64,000 nucleotides of DNA from Takakia lepidozioides (lineage: Eukaryota > Streptophyta > Takakiopsida > Takakiales > Takakiaceae). Within the stretch, counting starts at the first letter, position 1, and every line of letters starts with the position of its first letter. Shown here in pieces: positions 49,501 through 60,434 of the stretch. Position numbers and translations under genes: made by a program. The stretch covers positions 51,336,001 to 51,400,000 of the forward strand of contig CM060731.1 of the NCBI GenBank assembly GCA_030704615.1, written 5' to 3'. Below the pieces are notes generated by a model. It ran no database searches, was not told where the DNA came from, and was given only the letters and a program-made list of their open reading frames with translations.

Positions 49501-50762
49501 TGGTCACCCTAAACTCTATAATCAGGGGAACTACAGTTGTCCCAAGAGTACAATGAGGAAAAACCTCTGTAAGGGTGTCTTTTTCTATTTTCCTTTAAGC
49601 TCTTTCAGCTCCCAGTGGCCGTAATAATGTCCCATCTTTCTTGTTTTCCCTCGTGGTACTTCTAGTCATCTGTGGGTCTTTTGGAACTCCTGTGGACATA
49701 GCACATTTTTTTCCTAAGTAATTCTATGGTTCCCTTTTGGTCCTTTTAGGCCTTTCGCGAAGACATCATGAGTTTTTCAATTCTTTCCCTTCACATTGAA
49801 GATAACTGCAGTGAGCAATAGGAGTCCATAATCTAATCTAGCTGTATAGCTCAGGTGTGATGTATTCTTCTTCCACTCAACTTCTGCGTGAGCTTATTAC
49901 TCCGCCCATTTTAATGGACTCCTATTGCCGCGGCTGATTAGCCCCCTCCTCCATTCTAAACATGGAGTAATTACACCACCTACTGCTACTGAAAACAAAC
50001 CTATAGTACAGGGGTAATAAGAGGCTTTATGAGCTCCTTGGTCTCCTCACCAACAGAGTGAATGTCAGCGGTTGTGAAATTTCAGATCCTGCATATTTAT
50101 TGGGCCATACGCGATTTGGAACAACAGTTGGTCATTTCCTTTGTCTGACTCTTTATAGCTGGTGTGCAGGATTTTGCAGCCCGAATCATTCAAAGAGCGT
50201 ACAGACGGCGCTATCTTGACAAGCTCCACAGGGTTTGCACCTTCACATTTCCCCCTCTGCTTGCTTCTAAAGCACTGTTCTTGCATGAATTCATTCTCCC
50301 TTTTTTCGGAGAAGGGGAATCCACCCTCCACATGCAAGAAGGGGACCCCAAAAAGAAACAATTCAAAGGCCTGTGCCTAGTACCCCTCAACAGGGGTAAA
50401 TTGTTTGTCTTCTGAATATGGTAGGAAATTAATCTTTGACCCAGCTATACGGAAAGCCAGCTACAAAGTACTGCCAATGTTCCAGCAGTTTGAGTTGATA
50501 TAGAGCAGCAGATATGCAGGCAGGCATGCATGTTCTGAAGCATGACTTCACTGTACAGCACCTGGGTTTCAAATATGTAATTTTAAAGCAACTGCAAGCC
50601 GGAGATTGTGAGATACAAAAAACTGTGGTCCAGGAGAAGCGGAAGCTGGAAGTAGTGGCTGGGTACCAGCTGATGGCAAACTCAGCATCTTGTGTGTTCA
50701 ACAGGATGAAAGTGCTGGATGATTTCTTCACAAAGAGGAGATTGCAGAGTGTAATTCACTGA
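37518..50762 (+). CDS. Kinesin-like motor protein with coiled coil and IQ motif
   Basis: Eighteen exons: 37518-37740, 37913-38033, 38480-38582, 38834-38948, 39431-39534, 40064-40147, 40322-40402, 40795-40928, 41182-41243, 43797-43856, 44344-44436, 44826-44914, 45346-45459, 45700-45854, 46062-46104, 46591-46692, 50170-50232, 50520-50762; 662 aa, phases all close. The motor begins near residue 76 ('[15 protein letters not shown]'). It has P-loop GQTGAGKT (163-170), switch I NAHSSRSH (278-285), switch II DLAGSE (332-337) and '[19 protein letters not shown]'. '[20 protein letters not shown]' ends the motor and resembles the ARK/KIN-U group. A coiled coil follows (about 435-525), then one IQ motif ('[19 protein letters not shown]', about 562-582) and a short unrecognised C-terminus. 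It is an ATP-driven microtubule motor, possibly calmodulin-regulated through the IQ motif. Subfamily is uncertain. Introns are loaded with LINE and SINE pieces. Small exons in the 3.5-kb intron 16 could have been missed. Confidence 0.88.
38984..39120 (+). mobile_element. LINE 3'-end insertion in kinesin intron 4
   Basis: About 130 bases match the last part of the 43-kb LINE ('aaggtaagtc...ccgctcaaactgggcacggg...cttatgagtacatt'). It is flanked by a near-perfect 12-base direct repeat, 'attcttgtcaaa' at 38972-38983 and 'attcatgtcaaa' at 39121-39132. It is inserted 35 bases downstream of exon 4, in sense orientation. Confidence 0.75.
39590..41830 (+). repeat. Three copies of a 'gtggacgttataaag...atttc' repeat family
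   Basis: Copies near 39625-39750, 41540-41635 and 41730-41830 share 'tcccataagctctttgagct' (with variants), 'ttccgtggacgttataaag' and a tail of ATTTC units (five at 39722-39748). Inverted, more diverged copies lie near 44085-44160 and 44245-44310. Weaker ones occur near 49600 and 58285. The conserved 3' end with a simple-repeat tail suggests a SINE or LINE 3' region. Confidence 0.55.
42290..43505 (+). mobile_element. 5'-truncated LINE, reverse-transcriptase C-terminal part
   Basis: Starts with '[20 protein letters not shown]', typical of LINE polymerase thumb regions, then '[16 protein letters not shown]' in another frame. A 300-codon open frame (42597-43499) follows, with '[18 protein letters not shown]', a Cys/His knuckle '[20 protein letters not shown]' and the ending '[14 protein letters not shown]'. 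At least two frameshifts occur upstream of 42600. There is no poly(A) tail. The 3' end is 'cttatgagtacaatc', the same as in the short copies in other introns. It lies in sense orientation in kinesin intron 9, and is the reference copy for the other LINE tails in the window. Confidence 0.88.
45243..45292 (-). mobile_element. Diverged LINE 3'-end fragment in kinesin intron 12
   Basis: The minus strand reads 'ttggccacaagggtacagca' and 'aacgaagtcctatgat', matching with substitutions the last 50 bases of the LINE family. No clear flanking duplication. Confidence 0.5.
48420..48500 (+). mobile_element. Possible tRNA-like SINE head
   Basis: 'ggatagcctgttggtaaggt' and 'tttcgggtcgattcttgatg' are spaced like A and B boxes of RNA polymerase III. 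It lies inside kinesin intron 16, about 120 bases before a minisatellite. Confidence 0.35.
48590..48772. repeat. Minisatellite of about five units in kinesin intron 16
   Basis: Units of 32-46 bases share 'tgtaacccc' and 'gagtggagttacac' (with variants 'gaagtgg', 'caagtgg', 'gattgg'). Each unit contains the inverted pair gtgtaac/gttacac and can fold into a hairpin. Confidence 0.8.
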
Positions 50763-51700
50763 CCACTTCACTTTTAGATGAAGAATTGAGTTAGGATCAG
50801 AGATGAGTTGATCATGATGTGCAAGGGGTACCTAAATTTGTAAAGGCAAATGAGAAGAACGTCATACTTTCGGGTGAAAACTTTTGTTCTTTTTCGAAGT
50901 CAGATAGCCTGATGCTATTTTCATCAGGAATATAAAGGGCAAAGCCGAAATAAGTACAAGCACCTTCCGTTCAATCCACATCTGTGCTCTGCTTGAAAAC
51001 TTACATGCTATCAAAATTCTACAAGCGGAGCTGACATATGACTCCGCTTACTTCTCTGACTGGATCACCTGCCCAGGAAAATCCCAACGGAATCTGATCT
51101 AACCACCTTGTTGCTCAAGGCTGATCAATATTTTAGAAAGAAGCAGTCACTTAGGTGGCAGTAGGGGGAGTTCACCCATTACTTTAATGCGCTGGGTTGC
51201 ATATCAATAAGGAAGGTCCAAATTGTTGCCTTCAACACCACAAACATTCCTTTCAACTTAAATCTTTCCTCGGTCATTGCCCTGCACACAACCAGGAGTG
51301 ATGACTGCCGGCAAAATACTGGTGGGCTGAGTTCGTTCTCAAATATTTGGATTTGTCCCCATTGGGTAAGAGTACAGAAGCCTCCTGTGCCCTGCTCACA
51401 CCCCATGCATGTCATTTCTGTGGTAAACACAGGGCTATAAAACTAAAATCAATAACCCTGCAACCACTGACCAGACTGTCAAGTTTGCATGTGGACAAGT
51501 GCCTCTGTGAGTGCCTTAATGGCAGTTGCGGGAAAATAAGTTTATACCTGCAGCTGAGTTACAGGGATAAGCTAAACCATGGTGACGCAAACCCCACAAA
51601 AGGCTCCGGGGTGGTTAGTTTTCTGTGGGGTCAATGGCCGTAAGGCTATGGCGAGCCAATGTTCACAGGGAGCGGCATGAATACATTCTTTCCTCAGCCA
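50763..51700. other. Intergenic region after the kinesin
   Basis: No supportable gene. Near 51600-51662 a stretch 'ggggtcaatggccgtaaggc...gcggcatgaatacattctt' is a diverged copy of the LINE 3' end, plus orientation. Confidence 0.5.
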
Positions 51701-51704
51701 GATG

Positions 51705-52321
51705 GCTTCCACTCTCACATTTGAAGCAACAAGCTCTTTTCATACATGTACTCCCACCAGAACAAATCATTTTGGAGGTGGTAAAGTGGTGCTTGACATC
51801 CCTTGGAACAACTGCTGCCCATAATCTTTGAGATGAACTTGGTGGTGTGGCAGTTACCACAGAAATAAGGTTCTCACGAATAGACCTCCCAGGGGCATGC
51901 TGATGAGTCGCAAAGCAAGGGCTAGCTTCACAGTGCGGTGGAAAGGAGGAAATTAGCTGCGCTTGTCCTCCAAATCATGCAATACAAAGCCAGTGTCAGG
52001 CACATACCCAGCATCCTTCACCTGCTCAGACAATCTCTCAGACTTCCAACTCCTTGGAAATGTAGGGAAGGTCTACTATTAGGTGTCGATGCTAGTTCCA
52101 CGTGAAACTTTAATAGAATGGTTTTCTTCAATCTATGGCTGAAATTTGTGTTCCACAATGGAGGTATGCAGTATGCACCCAGTTGTCCACACCAATGCAG
52201 CTGCATGGCGCGACCATTCTGACACCTGTCCTCCATCAGTTTTCTTGCCTTCTGGCTTTTTTGTCCCACAATAGGTCGCAGCTTATATGTTCGATTGCAG
52301 CATGTAAGCCACACCCTGCTG
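51705..52321 (-). pseudogene. Decayed E/DYW tail of the PPR gene
   Basis: Immediately after the PPR stop codon the minus strand continues with E-domain-like text broken by frameshifts and stops: 'VAYMLQSNI' then TAA, and 'KARKLMEDRC' in another frame. Farther on come DYW-domain-like pieces: 'EQVKDAGYVPDTGFVLHDLE', a His-Cys-Glu triplet where DYW deaminases have HxE, and 'PRDVKHHFTTSKMICS'. DYW domains are the cytidine deaminases of plant organellar C-to-U RNA editing. Here the frame is destroyed, so the adjacent PPR protein cannot carry an active deaminase. Confidence 0.7.
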
Positions 52322-55300
52322 TTAATCAGTCTCGAGGATTCTTTTAGCCACACGCTCTGCTCGCTGCACATCGTCATGATTTCTGCAGGCACCAAGCAAG
52401 GCCCCCCACAGGGAAGCATCTGGCTTGATTGACAATTTGCTAATGAAGTCCTCTGCCTCATCCAATCGCCCTGCACGGCCAAGGAGGTCCACCATGCAGC
52501 CAAAATGCTCCACCGTAGGAGTGAGGCCATGATCTTGGCTCATGGAATTAAAGTAGTGACGGCCTTCATCCACTAGGCCCACATGACTACATGCAGAGAG
52601 AAGACCTACAAAGGTGATACCATCGGGCTTCAAGCCTTCCTGTTGCATTTGTTCAAACAATTGGATGGCCTCCGGAGCACACCCATGCTGAGCATACCCT
52701 GCTATCATTGCACTCCATGAGACCACATCTCGTTGATCCATGTTGTTGAACACGTGACGTGCTTCCTTCATGCTTCCGCATTTGGCATACATTTCAACGA
52801 GGGCGGTATCCAGGATGACATCTGGCTGAATTCCAGCTTTGACGATATCACTATGGACCTCTTTTCCCTTGTCCAGGGCTGACAGGCTGGCACACGCACA
52901 GAGAACACAAATGAAGGTGACCTTATCAGGCATCAACCCTTCTCGTTGCATTCGTGCATAGATCTCCAAAGCCTCACTACCAAACCCATGCTGAGCATAT
53001 CCTGTTATGATCGCACTCCACGAGACCACATCTTGTTGAGCCATACAGTCAAACACTTGACGCGCATCCTTCATGCTTCCACATTTGGCATACATTTCGA
53101 CAAGGGCAGTCTCCAGCACAAGATCTGGCACAATTTTGGCTTGGATGATGTCAGCATGGACCTCTTTGCCCTTTTCCAGGTCCCCCAGGCTCGCACACGC
53201 ATTCAGAACACAAATAAATGTGACCCTATCAGGCATCACCCCTCTCCGTTGCATTTCCACATAGGTCTCAAAAGCCTCCCCAGCGCACCCATCCTGAGCA
53301 TATCCTGCTATCATTGCACTCCAAGTAACCACATCTTGTTGAGCCATGCTACGAAACACTTGACGCGCATCCTTCATGCTTCTGCATTTCGCATACATGT
53401 CAGCAAGGGCAGTATCCAGAATGATGTCTCCTGTAATTCCAGCTTTGATGATGTCAGCATGGACCTCTTTGCCCTTTTCCAGGGCTCCTAGGCTGGCACA
53501 TGAATTGAGAATGCAAATGAATGTGACCTTGTCGGGCATCATCCCTTCCTGTTTCATTTGCTCATACATCCCAAAAGCCTCCTTAGAACAGCCATGTTGA
53601 CCATATCCTGCGATCATGACATTCCATGAGACCACATCTCGTGTTGCAATATTGTTGAACACTTGGCGTGCATCGTTTACACTGCCACATTTTGCATACA
53701 TGTCCACAAGGGTGTTCTCTAAAATGATATCTGGCACAATTCCACTTTTGCTGATGTCTGCATGGACTCTTTTGCCCCTTTCCACAGATCCTAGGCTGGC
53801 ACAAGCATTTAGAACGCAAGTGAAAGTGACCATGTTAGGCATCACCCCCTCCTGTATCATTTTCTCATAGATCTCAAAAGCGTCCATACCACATCCATGC
53901 TTGTTATATCCTGCCATCATTATAGTACATGTGAACACATCTCGTTCTGGCATTTTGTCAAACACTTGGCGGGCATCCACCACCTTCCCACACTTGGTGT
54001 ACATGTTGACAAGGGTGTTGAGTAGAAAGTTGTTTGGCTTGAATCCAGTTTGGATGATGTGAGCATGCACTTGCTTTCCCGATCCCAAGTCTTTAAACTT
54101 GATGCACTCCTGCAGGAGAGAGACATAAGTATTGGAGTCTGCCGAAATGCCTTGTTGGTGCAAAATATGCAGTGCCTCTTTTACTTTTCCTGCCTTACAG
54201 AGTGTCCTCACATTCCCACATATACCAGACGAGGTTTCATTGACCGTTTCTCTTGGTCCCCTTTCAAAAGAAGGGATCATCGTGGAGGTGCTTGATTCAA
54301 ATGACTCTGCCACATTCATCCTGCATAACTCCAAACTCCTAGTTACAACTTTACACTAAATCTTCATAATCTATTGGAATCTTGTAGATACTTCTTAAAG
54401 AGGACAGGCTCCTTAGTCAAATCAACTGGGTGACAAAACTTCTGTAGCCATCCACTCAGGAAACAAACTGCACCAGTTCTACTTATTTGACTTGGAACCG
54501 TATATCATTGTCAGAATGTTACCTATTGTACTGTCGGTGTGGAACTCCATGCTGTGCATGAAGACTGAAACCACCACCAGATTGTGGTTGACCTTCTATC
54601 ACAGCAGCTAGCTTTGCTTTCACCCAAGGCGGGTTTGACCAACCCTCAATCCAAAGGACCTCCTTTGTGTGCTTGTGCCTGAAGTCTGGTGACCTTGGAC
54701 CTTTCTGTGTGACACCAGTGGGCAGCTAAGCAGCAGCTTCACAGATTTGCAGAAACCAGGATTCTCCACCAAAACTCCAAGCATTGATCAAATGTTGAAC
54801 AACTCCTAGCAACAATTAGAACAATTTTGCTTCTTTTTGCCCTTTAAGAGCCAAATTTTGACATCTATGCTACTGGAGATGTATGAGTCCACCAGCATCA
54901 TCATACCAGTTGCTCCGGCAAGGTCGTAAATGAAAATAACTTCACCTTATCAAACCTGTTGTCCCACCACTGTGAAGGATCCAAAAAGAACTCCTGCCAG
55001 AGCTGTTCTGTGTTCAATGCCTGACCTGCATGCAGAAAGTGCAAGAATATGAGAGGTTTGACCGGAGCCTCCATAGAGGTGTGATAGTAGTGTAATGAAC
55101 ATAGGTCTTTAGCACCTCTTGGCCTGTATTGTAATAGTTTTGGCTTCCCATTAAGTAACCTCTCTCTCGGTCTTCCGGTGATGCTTGATGTACTCTGAAG
55201 TAGTTCATGATTTGCTCTACCTTGTCCTATGGGCCCTCCTGGACTAATTTAAAGTCTCTCTCTCAAATATAACATTTTTTCTTTTACAGTCTTCTCTCCC

Positions 55301-55646
55301 ACAAAATCCAGCGAGATTATCTATTTACGGACATCCAATCCACCCCAGCCACATCCGTCACATCATCTGCATTGAGAAACTACACGCCTCCAAGGAAATT
55401 CTTCCAGGAGTCGCAGAAATTTTCGTGTTCCCAAAATTACGTACCTTTCTTGGCTACCATTTCAGACTGGGGAAGCATAGCTCGCAAGGGTCGGGGATCC
55501 AGCATGCCCAAGCTGGTCAGCTCTACAGTCTGGCCGGCTACTCTGCTGCATGATGCGAGGCGTCCCGGCCATCCACCGTAAGGAAAAGCCCTCGCCCACA
55601 TGGCCTCTCCCTGCGCACTCCGCAGAAGCGGCGGAGCCGCTGCCAT
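52322..55646 (-). CDS. PDF-motif/PPR fusion protein, organelle-targeted (candidate)
   Basis: Exons (minus): 55445-55646, 54946-55025, 54523-54704, 52322-54320; 820 aa in one frame. Exon 1 (67 codons, 'MAAAPPLLRSAQG...') is Ala/Arg/Ser-rich like an organelle transit peptide. Exons 2-3 encode one OSB-type PDF motif: 'LWQEFFLDPSQWWDNRFDK' (76-94) and 'KGPRSPDFRHKHTKEVLW' (95-112), with 'NPPWVKAKL'. PDF motifs bind single-stranded DNA in OSB proteins. Exon 4 holds about 17 PLS-type PPR motifs, including five ~101-residue modules ('KEVHADIIKAGI', 'MYAKCGSMKDARQVF', 'DVVSWSAMIAGYAQHG'). It ends in a truncated E motif ('DASLWGALLGACRN', 'RVAKRILETD'). The join of exons 3 and 4 is phase-correct (2+1), with donor gtaaca and acceptor ttatgcag. 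However, exon 3 reads into TAA at its own donor, so a short PDF-only protein plus a separate PPR gene (ATG 54319) is an alternative. MCAT lies divergently 645 bases away. Confidence 0.6.
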
Positions 55647-56291
55647 CCCTCCGTGCGCATGTGAGAGGCCAAGAGGCAGCGTAATAGAAACACCACACAA
55701 GCAGGCGCTCACTCCCTCTCGTAATAAACAGGGTGATAACTAACAATCATCGCACTTCGATCATCTGACTCAAGTTCAGCTTCGATAATCCAGCAGCAAC
55801 TTTGTTGCTCAAAATTGCTGAGGATGCTCATGTTGTCAGACTTGGTGATCAATCATCGTAGTTCCTGCGATCACATCTCGTTTGTGCATTTTCTCGTGCG
55901 CTTGGCGACCCAACTTCGGATGCATCCCACAGCCTCCAGCTCTTGTGGGGAACATCTGACTGGAATCTAGGTTTTCAAGCTCGTGATTCAGTGATTCAAA
56001 CTGGGCAGCGAGGAAACCTTCGCAGCAGCCATCCAGACGGAAAAATCACTGTTGCAGGCGATGAATACCAGGGCCATCCAGCTGACCTGGGGTTCAAATC
56101 TTGGAGGTGTAGCCTTTTGGGCTTGTGGGCTCCTGTGATGAATCTAACGCAACCACGCCTCGAGATGTCCGCTCCGAAGAAAGAAGAAGAGGAGACACAA
56201 AGGGGAGGACGAGAGAAGGACAACTCAAACGGGGTGGGAGGAGAGGAGAAGATCAACAAGTGCGTGAGCGATAGCAGGCACATTGCATTGG
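55647..56291. promoter_or_regulatory. Shared upstream region of PDF-PPR and MCAT
   Basis: 645 bases between divergent start codons. A short 'gacctggggttcaaatcttg' (near 56085) resembles a SINE B-box. I see no clear TATA box for either gene. Confidence 0.35.
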
Positions 56292-59200
56292 ATGGCAAGC
56301 ATGGCAGCTGCCACGGTTGGCAGAATTTCGACAGCCATGGAGTCGGCAACTAAATCCTTGTCTCATCCCTCGGTCTCCGCTTCGTCTTCGGTTCCGGTGT
56401 TCCTGCGTCCCTCGCTCTCCCATTCTAAGCTCTCACAGGTGTTGATTTCTAACAGTAGGCTCTTTCATAGTCAGGAGCAATGGCGAGGCTCGTCGAAGGG
56501 CGTGCGGAGGCATCAGCGGGGAGTAGTACACATGAGCGTGAGTGTGGGGACCGATACGGTGACAAGCGATACTCTGTTCGCAGATTACAAGGCCACTACA
56601 GCGTTTCTCTTCCCAGGCCAGGTATCCCTCGCATTTCAAAATTGAACTGGAGATCGTCGTGTGCCTGACGTATGCTGGAGAAAAATAACAGTTCATTGAA
56701 GTCAATACTGTATAGTTCTGCGGTTCCGAGAAACTCTTTCTCATTGGCTTCCAGTACGCATGTTAATTAATTACAGTCATCAGCTTTCTAGACCTCGGCC
56801 ATCGTGAATAGATGCAGCATTCTGAGCACAATGGGTACATCCTTTGAGCCAAGAGCAGCTACATATTAGCTAGCAATCGTTCAGGTAACATGTCTGCTTA
56901 TAGTTTAGCCTGAGATGTCGCATAGATATAACGAAATGTTTCGCTCTTAATATTATTTGCATCTTGTCCGAGCTCGTCCGGTGATGGAGGTTCACGTCAA
57001 TTCATTGGGCTGCAGGGAGCTCAAGCTGTGGGGATGGGAAAAGATGCACACACAGTGCCAGCTGCAGCTGCTCTGTATGCACAAGCTAATGAAATCCTTG
57101 GGTAAGCCATTGTTTACACCAAACACACCAGTTCCAAAATTTCCTTCAACTGTTTTGGAGGCAAAAGCTGTGATTTTGTTTTGTAGGTCGAAGTAGAGAC
57201 TTCTAGATGTGATGGCTGAAAGGCCTGGCTCCATACTCTGTATCTACAGGCAGGCGGAATTAGCTTAGACAAGGGGAAGTAGATGAAATCCCAAGTCACA
57301 ACTACTAATATGTACTTTCCCGTTTGCCTTACTTTGTGACCAGATGAATTTGCCTGTGTATGATTGTGAGCAGGTATGATTTGTTGGATGTGTCCATCAA
57401 CGGACCAAAGGAGAAGCTGGATTCTACAGTTGTGAGTCAGGTATGAGCACTCTTTCTTGTTCAAAGGGCACTACCCATAAGGTCATATATATGTCATGTA
57501 TTCAGTAATTTGCGTTGTCTTTGCAGCCAGCAATTTATGTGGCAAGCCTGGCAGCAGTGGAGGCGTTGAGAGCTCAGGAGAGGGGGCAGGCCATCATTGA
57601 CTCAGTGGATGTCACTTGCGGCCTCAGTTTGGGCGAGTACACAGCGCTTGCTTTTGCTGGAGCTTTCAGGTCAGCCTTTGTCTTCATTAGGACAGTTTCA
57701 TGGTGAAATGCAGGATAAAAATGCTCCCTTCCATGACATGAAACCCACCAGTGTCTCACAAGTTTTCTGCAAATTCCTACTGTGACATGAGTTAAAATTG
57801 GGAACGCTTTTGATCCACCACCAGATGTAATCACCACCAAGCCAGAAAGTCTGCTCAGAGAGGTTCTCCGAAAGTTCCATTTACAGAAAAACCATTTCTT
57901 GAAAAGACACCTTCCTTGTCATCAGAGACATCTGCATCATCATGTCTTTTCACTCTACTGTGTTTACCACGTCCCTCACGAGGGTCTTGGGCAACTTCAG
58001 AGAGTTTCACACTCTACGGATTGCGACAGGGGGATGGACTAAGATGCCTGTGGGGATGGCATCTGCCCAACTTGTACCACTCATGAAGTGGAGACAGCAC
58101 ATCATTTCTTCCTCTTGTGCCATACCTAGTGCAAGATCCTATGAAGATGCTGACATCTTTCTAAAGCAGCAGAAGCCTTCAGCTATGAGAACTCAAAAGT
58201 ACCAAGGGGCTTATCTTCATGAGGCACTGTGTCTAAATGCTGGTTGGGTTTGAGTGGTTCTTTGTTTTCAATTTTCTTCTGTGTTCGATGTGGCCCTCTG
58301 TGGATTTTATGAATTTTTTCTCCTGTTTTTTTCCGAAAAGTGAGGTCTTATGGGAATATGATATGCACATGCATCTGCCTTTTGAAATCCATCTTCTGCA
58401 TTGAAATCCAAGTTATGCGCAGACTTTCAAAGACATAGACTGGTGTTATTTGCAGCTTTGAAGATGGGCTCAAGCTTGTCAAGATAAGAGGTGAAGCCAT
58501 GCAGGTATGCACAGAAGTGTGCCACACTCTTATGCTTTTAGGGGTCTTCTTATTCATTTCCTGTATAGATTCTACTGGTTGCAATGACTGAGGGTCTATA
58601 TGCAATCTTTCTCTGTTTGTACTTAACTTTAGTACTGAGAGGGTCTTTGTTCTGTTACCTGGTAAAGGTTCCCACTTTTCCCAGGCCCACTGGAGAGTGC
58701 TGCCAAAAAGAGATGTTGCACTAATTGTAGTGTGCAGTCTTCTATTTATGTCCGAAAGAACCAGAGAAGATTTTATCCCTGCTCCAGCAAGTTGTCAGCA
58801 GTTCTAGAAACATTTTTGTCTGCCTCCTACTATCATATCTGTACCTGGATGTCTGGAGTACTACTGTTAAGATGGCGTACTTTGAGTGGAATTGTAGGCA
58901 GCAGCAGATGCGGCTCCTAGTGCAATGGTGAGTGTGATTGGACTGGACTCTGAGAAGGTGGCTGCCCTCTGCGAGGCCGCCAATGCTGAAGTCAGTGTGG
59001 AAGAGAGAGTGCAGATCGCCAATTTCCTCTGCCCGGTATGTATTGCTCCCCGACACCCCTTTACTAGTGTGCATCAAGTCTGACTCTCCTCTCATTAATG
59101 TCCCCTGGTTTGGGAATAGTCAAATTAGACATCTTTCCAGAGCTGGAGTCGACCCCTGGAACAAGCCTTCAATGCTGGAAGTGAACCCTTCTTTTTTCCT

Positions 59201-60434
59201 GTGCATGCAATTGGGCGTGTGCATGAAGCTGAGAGTGTAACTTCTTTCAGACTCATGTAGGTTGCTCTAAGCTTGATCTTACCTCAGATAAATTTAGCTG
59301 ATTTTCCTCTAGTTGTGTGGAAGAGTTACTTATTTTGTGGTCAGAATGGATGGTCCCTGAGCTGCAGCATGAAGTTACCACTGAACATGTAATCAACCTT
59401 GGAAGTGGGGTAATGTAGTCGAGATGTGCATGACTTACTTATGTAGAACAGATATTGACCACATTGGAACTGGCATAATCTTGCAGGGCAACTATGCAGT
59501 GTCAGGTGGTGTCAAAGGAGTGGAGGCAGTTGAAGCAAAGGCTAAGAGTTTTAAGGCACGCATGACGGTAAGTCCCTTGATTCTCTGCAATGTGGCCTAT
59601 ATATGGAATAGCAACTGATTTCTTTGAGTGCAATTTGAAAGAAGAATTGGGTTGGTGTGAGACTTGGGGAGCATTAGCTTAGGTTTGGCTGTAGAATCCA
59701 ACGTCCCTTACTTTGCCTTGGTCAGTTGGTGATAATAGAGTTGTACGTCCTATCATTACCAGAGGTGGAGGTGGGCTCTTTGCAGGTCCGGCTGGCAGTA
59801 GCGGGTGCCTTCCATACACGGTTCATGGGCCCAGCTGTGCAGAAACTGGAAGCTGCTTTGGCTGCCACACAGTTAAAGATTCCAAGAATTCCAGTTATTT
59901 CCAATGTGGATGCCCAACCACACTCGGATCCAGCAGCCATCAAGAAAATTTTGGCACAACAGGTAGGACATATTGCCAAACTGATGTCTGTCCTTCATCT
60001 TTCTCCCAGCTGTGTGGTAGTACTAAGGAGCCTGGAAAACTGTGTTTAATTCCAGGTGACATCTCCTGTGCAATGGGAAACCACTCTACAAATCTTGCTG
60101 GGCAAGGGATTGCAAGGCAGCTACGAGCTTGGACCTGGCAAGGTACTGAAGGCTGCTTCCTTGACTACTCTGTTGTGAATTCACGCGCATCCAGTTATGC
60201 CGAATGTTTATGTGACATACATTTTTCTCTTTTCCTAGCCCCCATGTGGAGCTGCATGATGTCTTCTTTTGGCTTCTTTGGCTTGATGATGTCTGTTAAG
60301 GATAGTCTTGTGTCATTCTGTGTACATTCTGCTAGATAGTAGATCTAACCCAAGTTATCTCTCTGCAGGTAATTGCTGGCATTGTAAAGAGAATTGACAA
60401 GAAAGCAGCTGCTGTAGAGAATATAAGTGTTTAG
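56292..60434 (+). CDS. MCAT: Malonyl-CoA:ACP transacylase (MCAT/FabD), plastidial
   Basis: Ten exons: 56292-56621, 57016-57101, 57374-57440, 57527-57669, 58456-58504, 58898-59035, 59487-59567, 59786-59962, 60056-60142, 60369-60434; 407 aa. The enzyme moves malonyl from CoA to acyl carrier protein, the step that supplies plastid fatty-acid synthase. Residues 1 to about 95 are a Ser-rich transit peptide. The catalytic domain starts at 'TTAFLFPGQGAQAVGMGKD'. The nucleophile Ser195 lies in GLSLGEYTAL, His308 is in 'VAGAFHTRFM', and 'SPVQWETTLQILLGKG' with 'YELGPGKVIAGIVKRI' match the family C-terminus. Length is as expected for plant MCAT. The ATG at 56292 (MASMAAATVGR) is the first in frame before a typical leader. 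Codon phases close across all introns. Confidence 0.95.
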
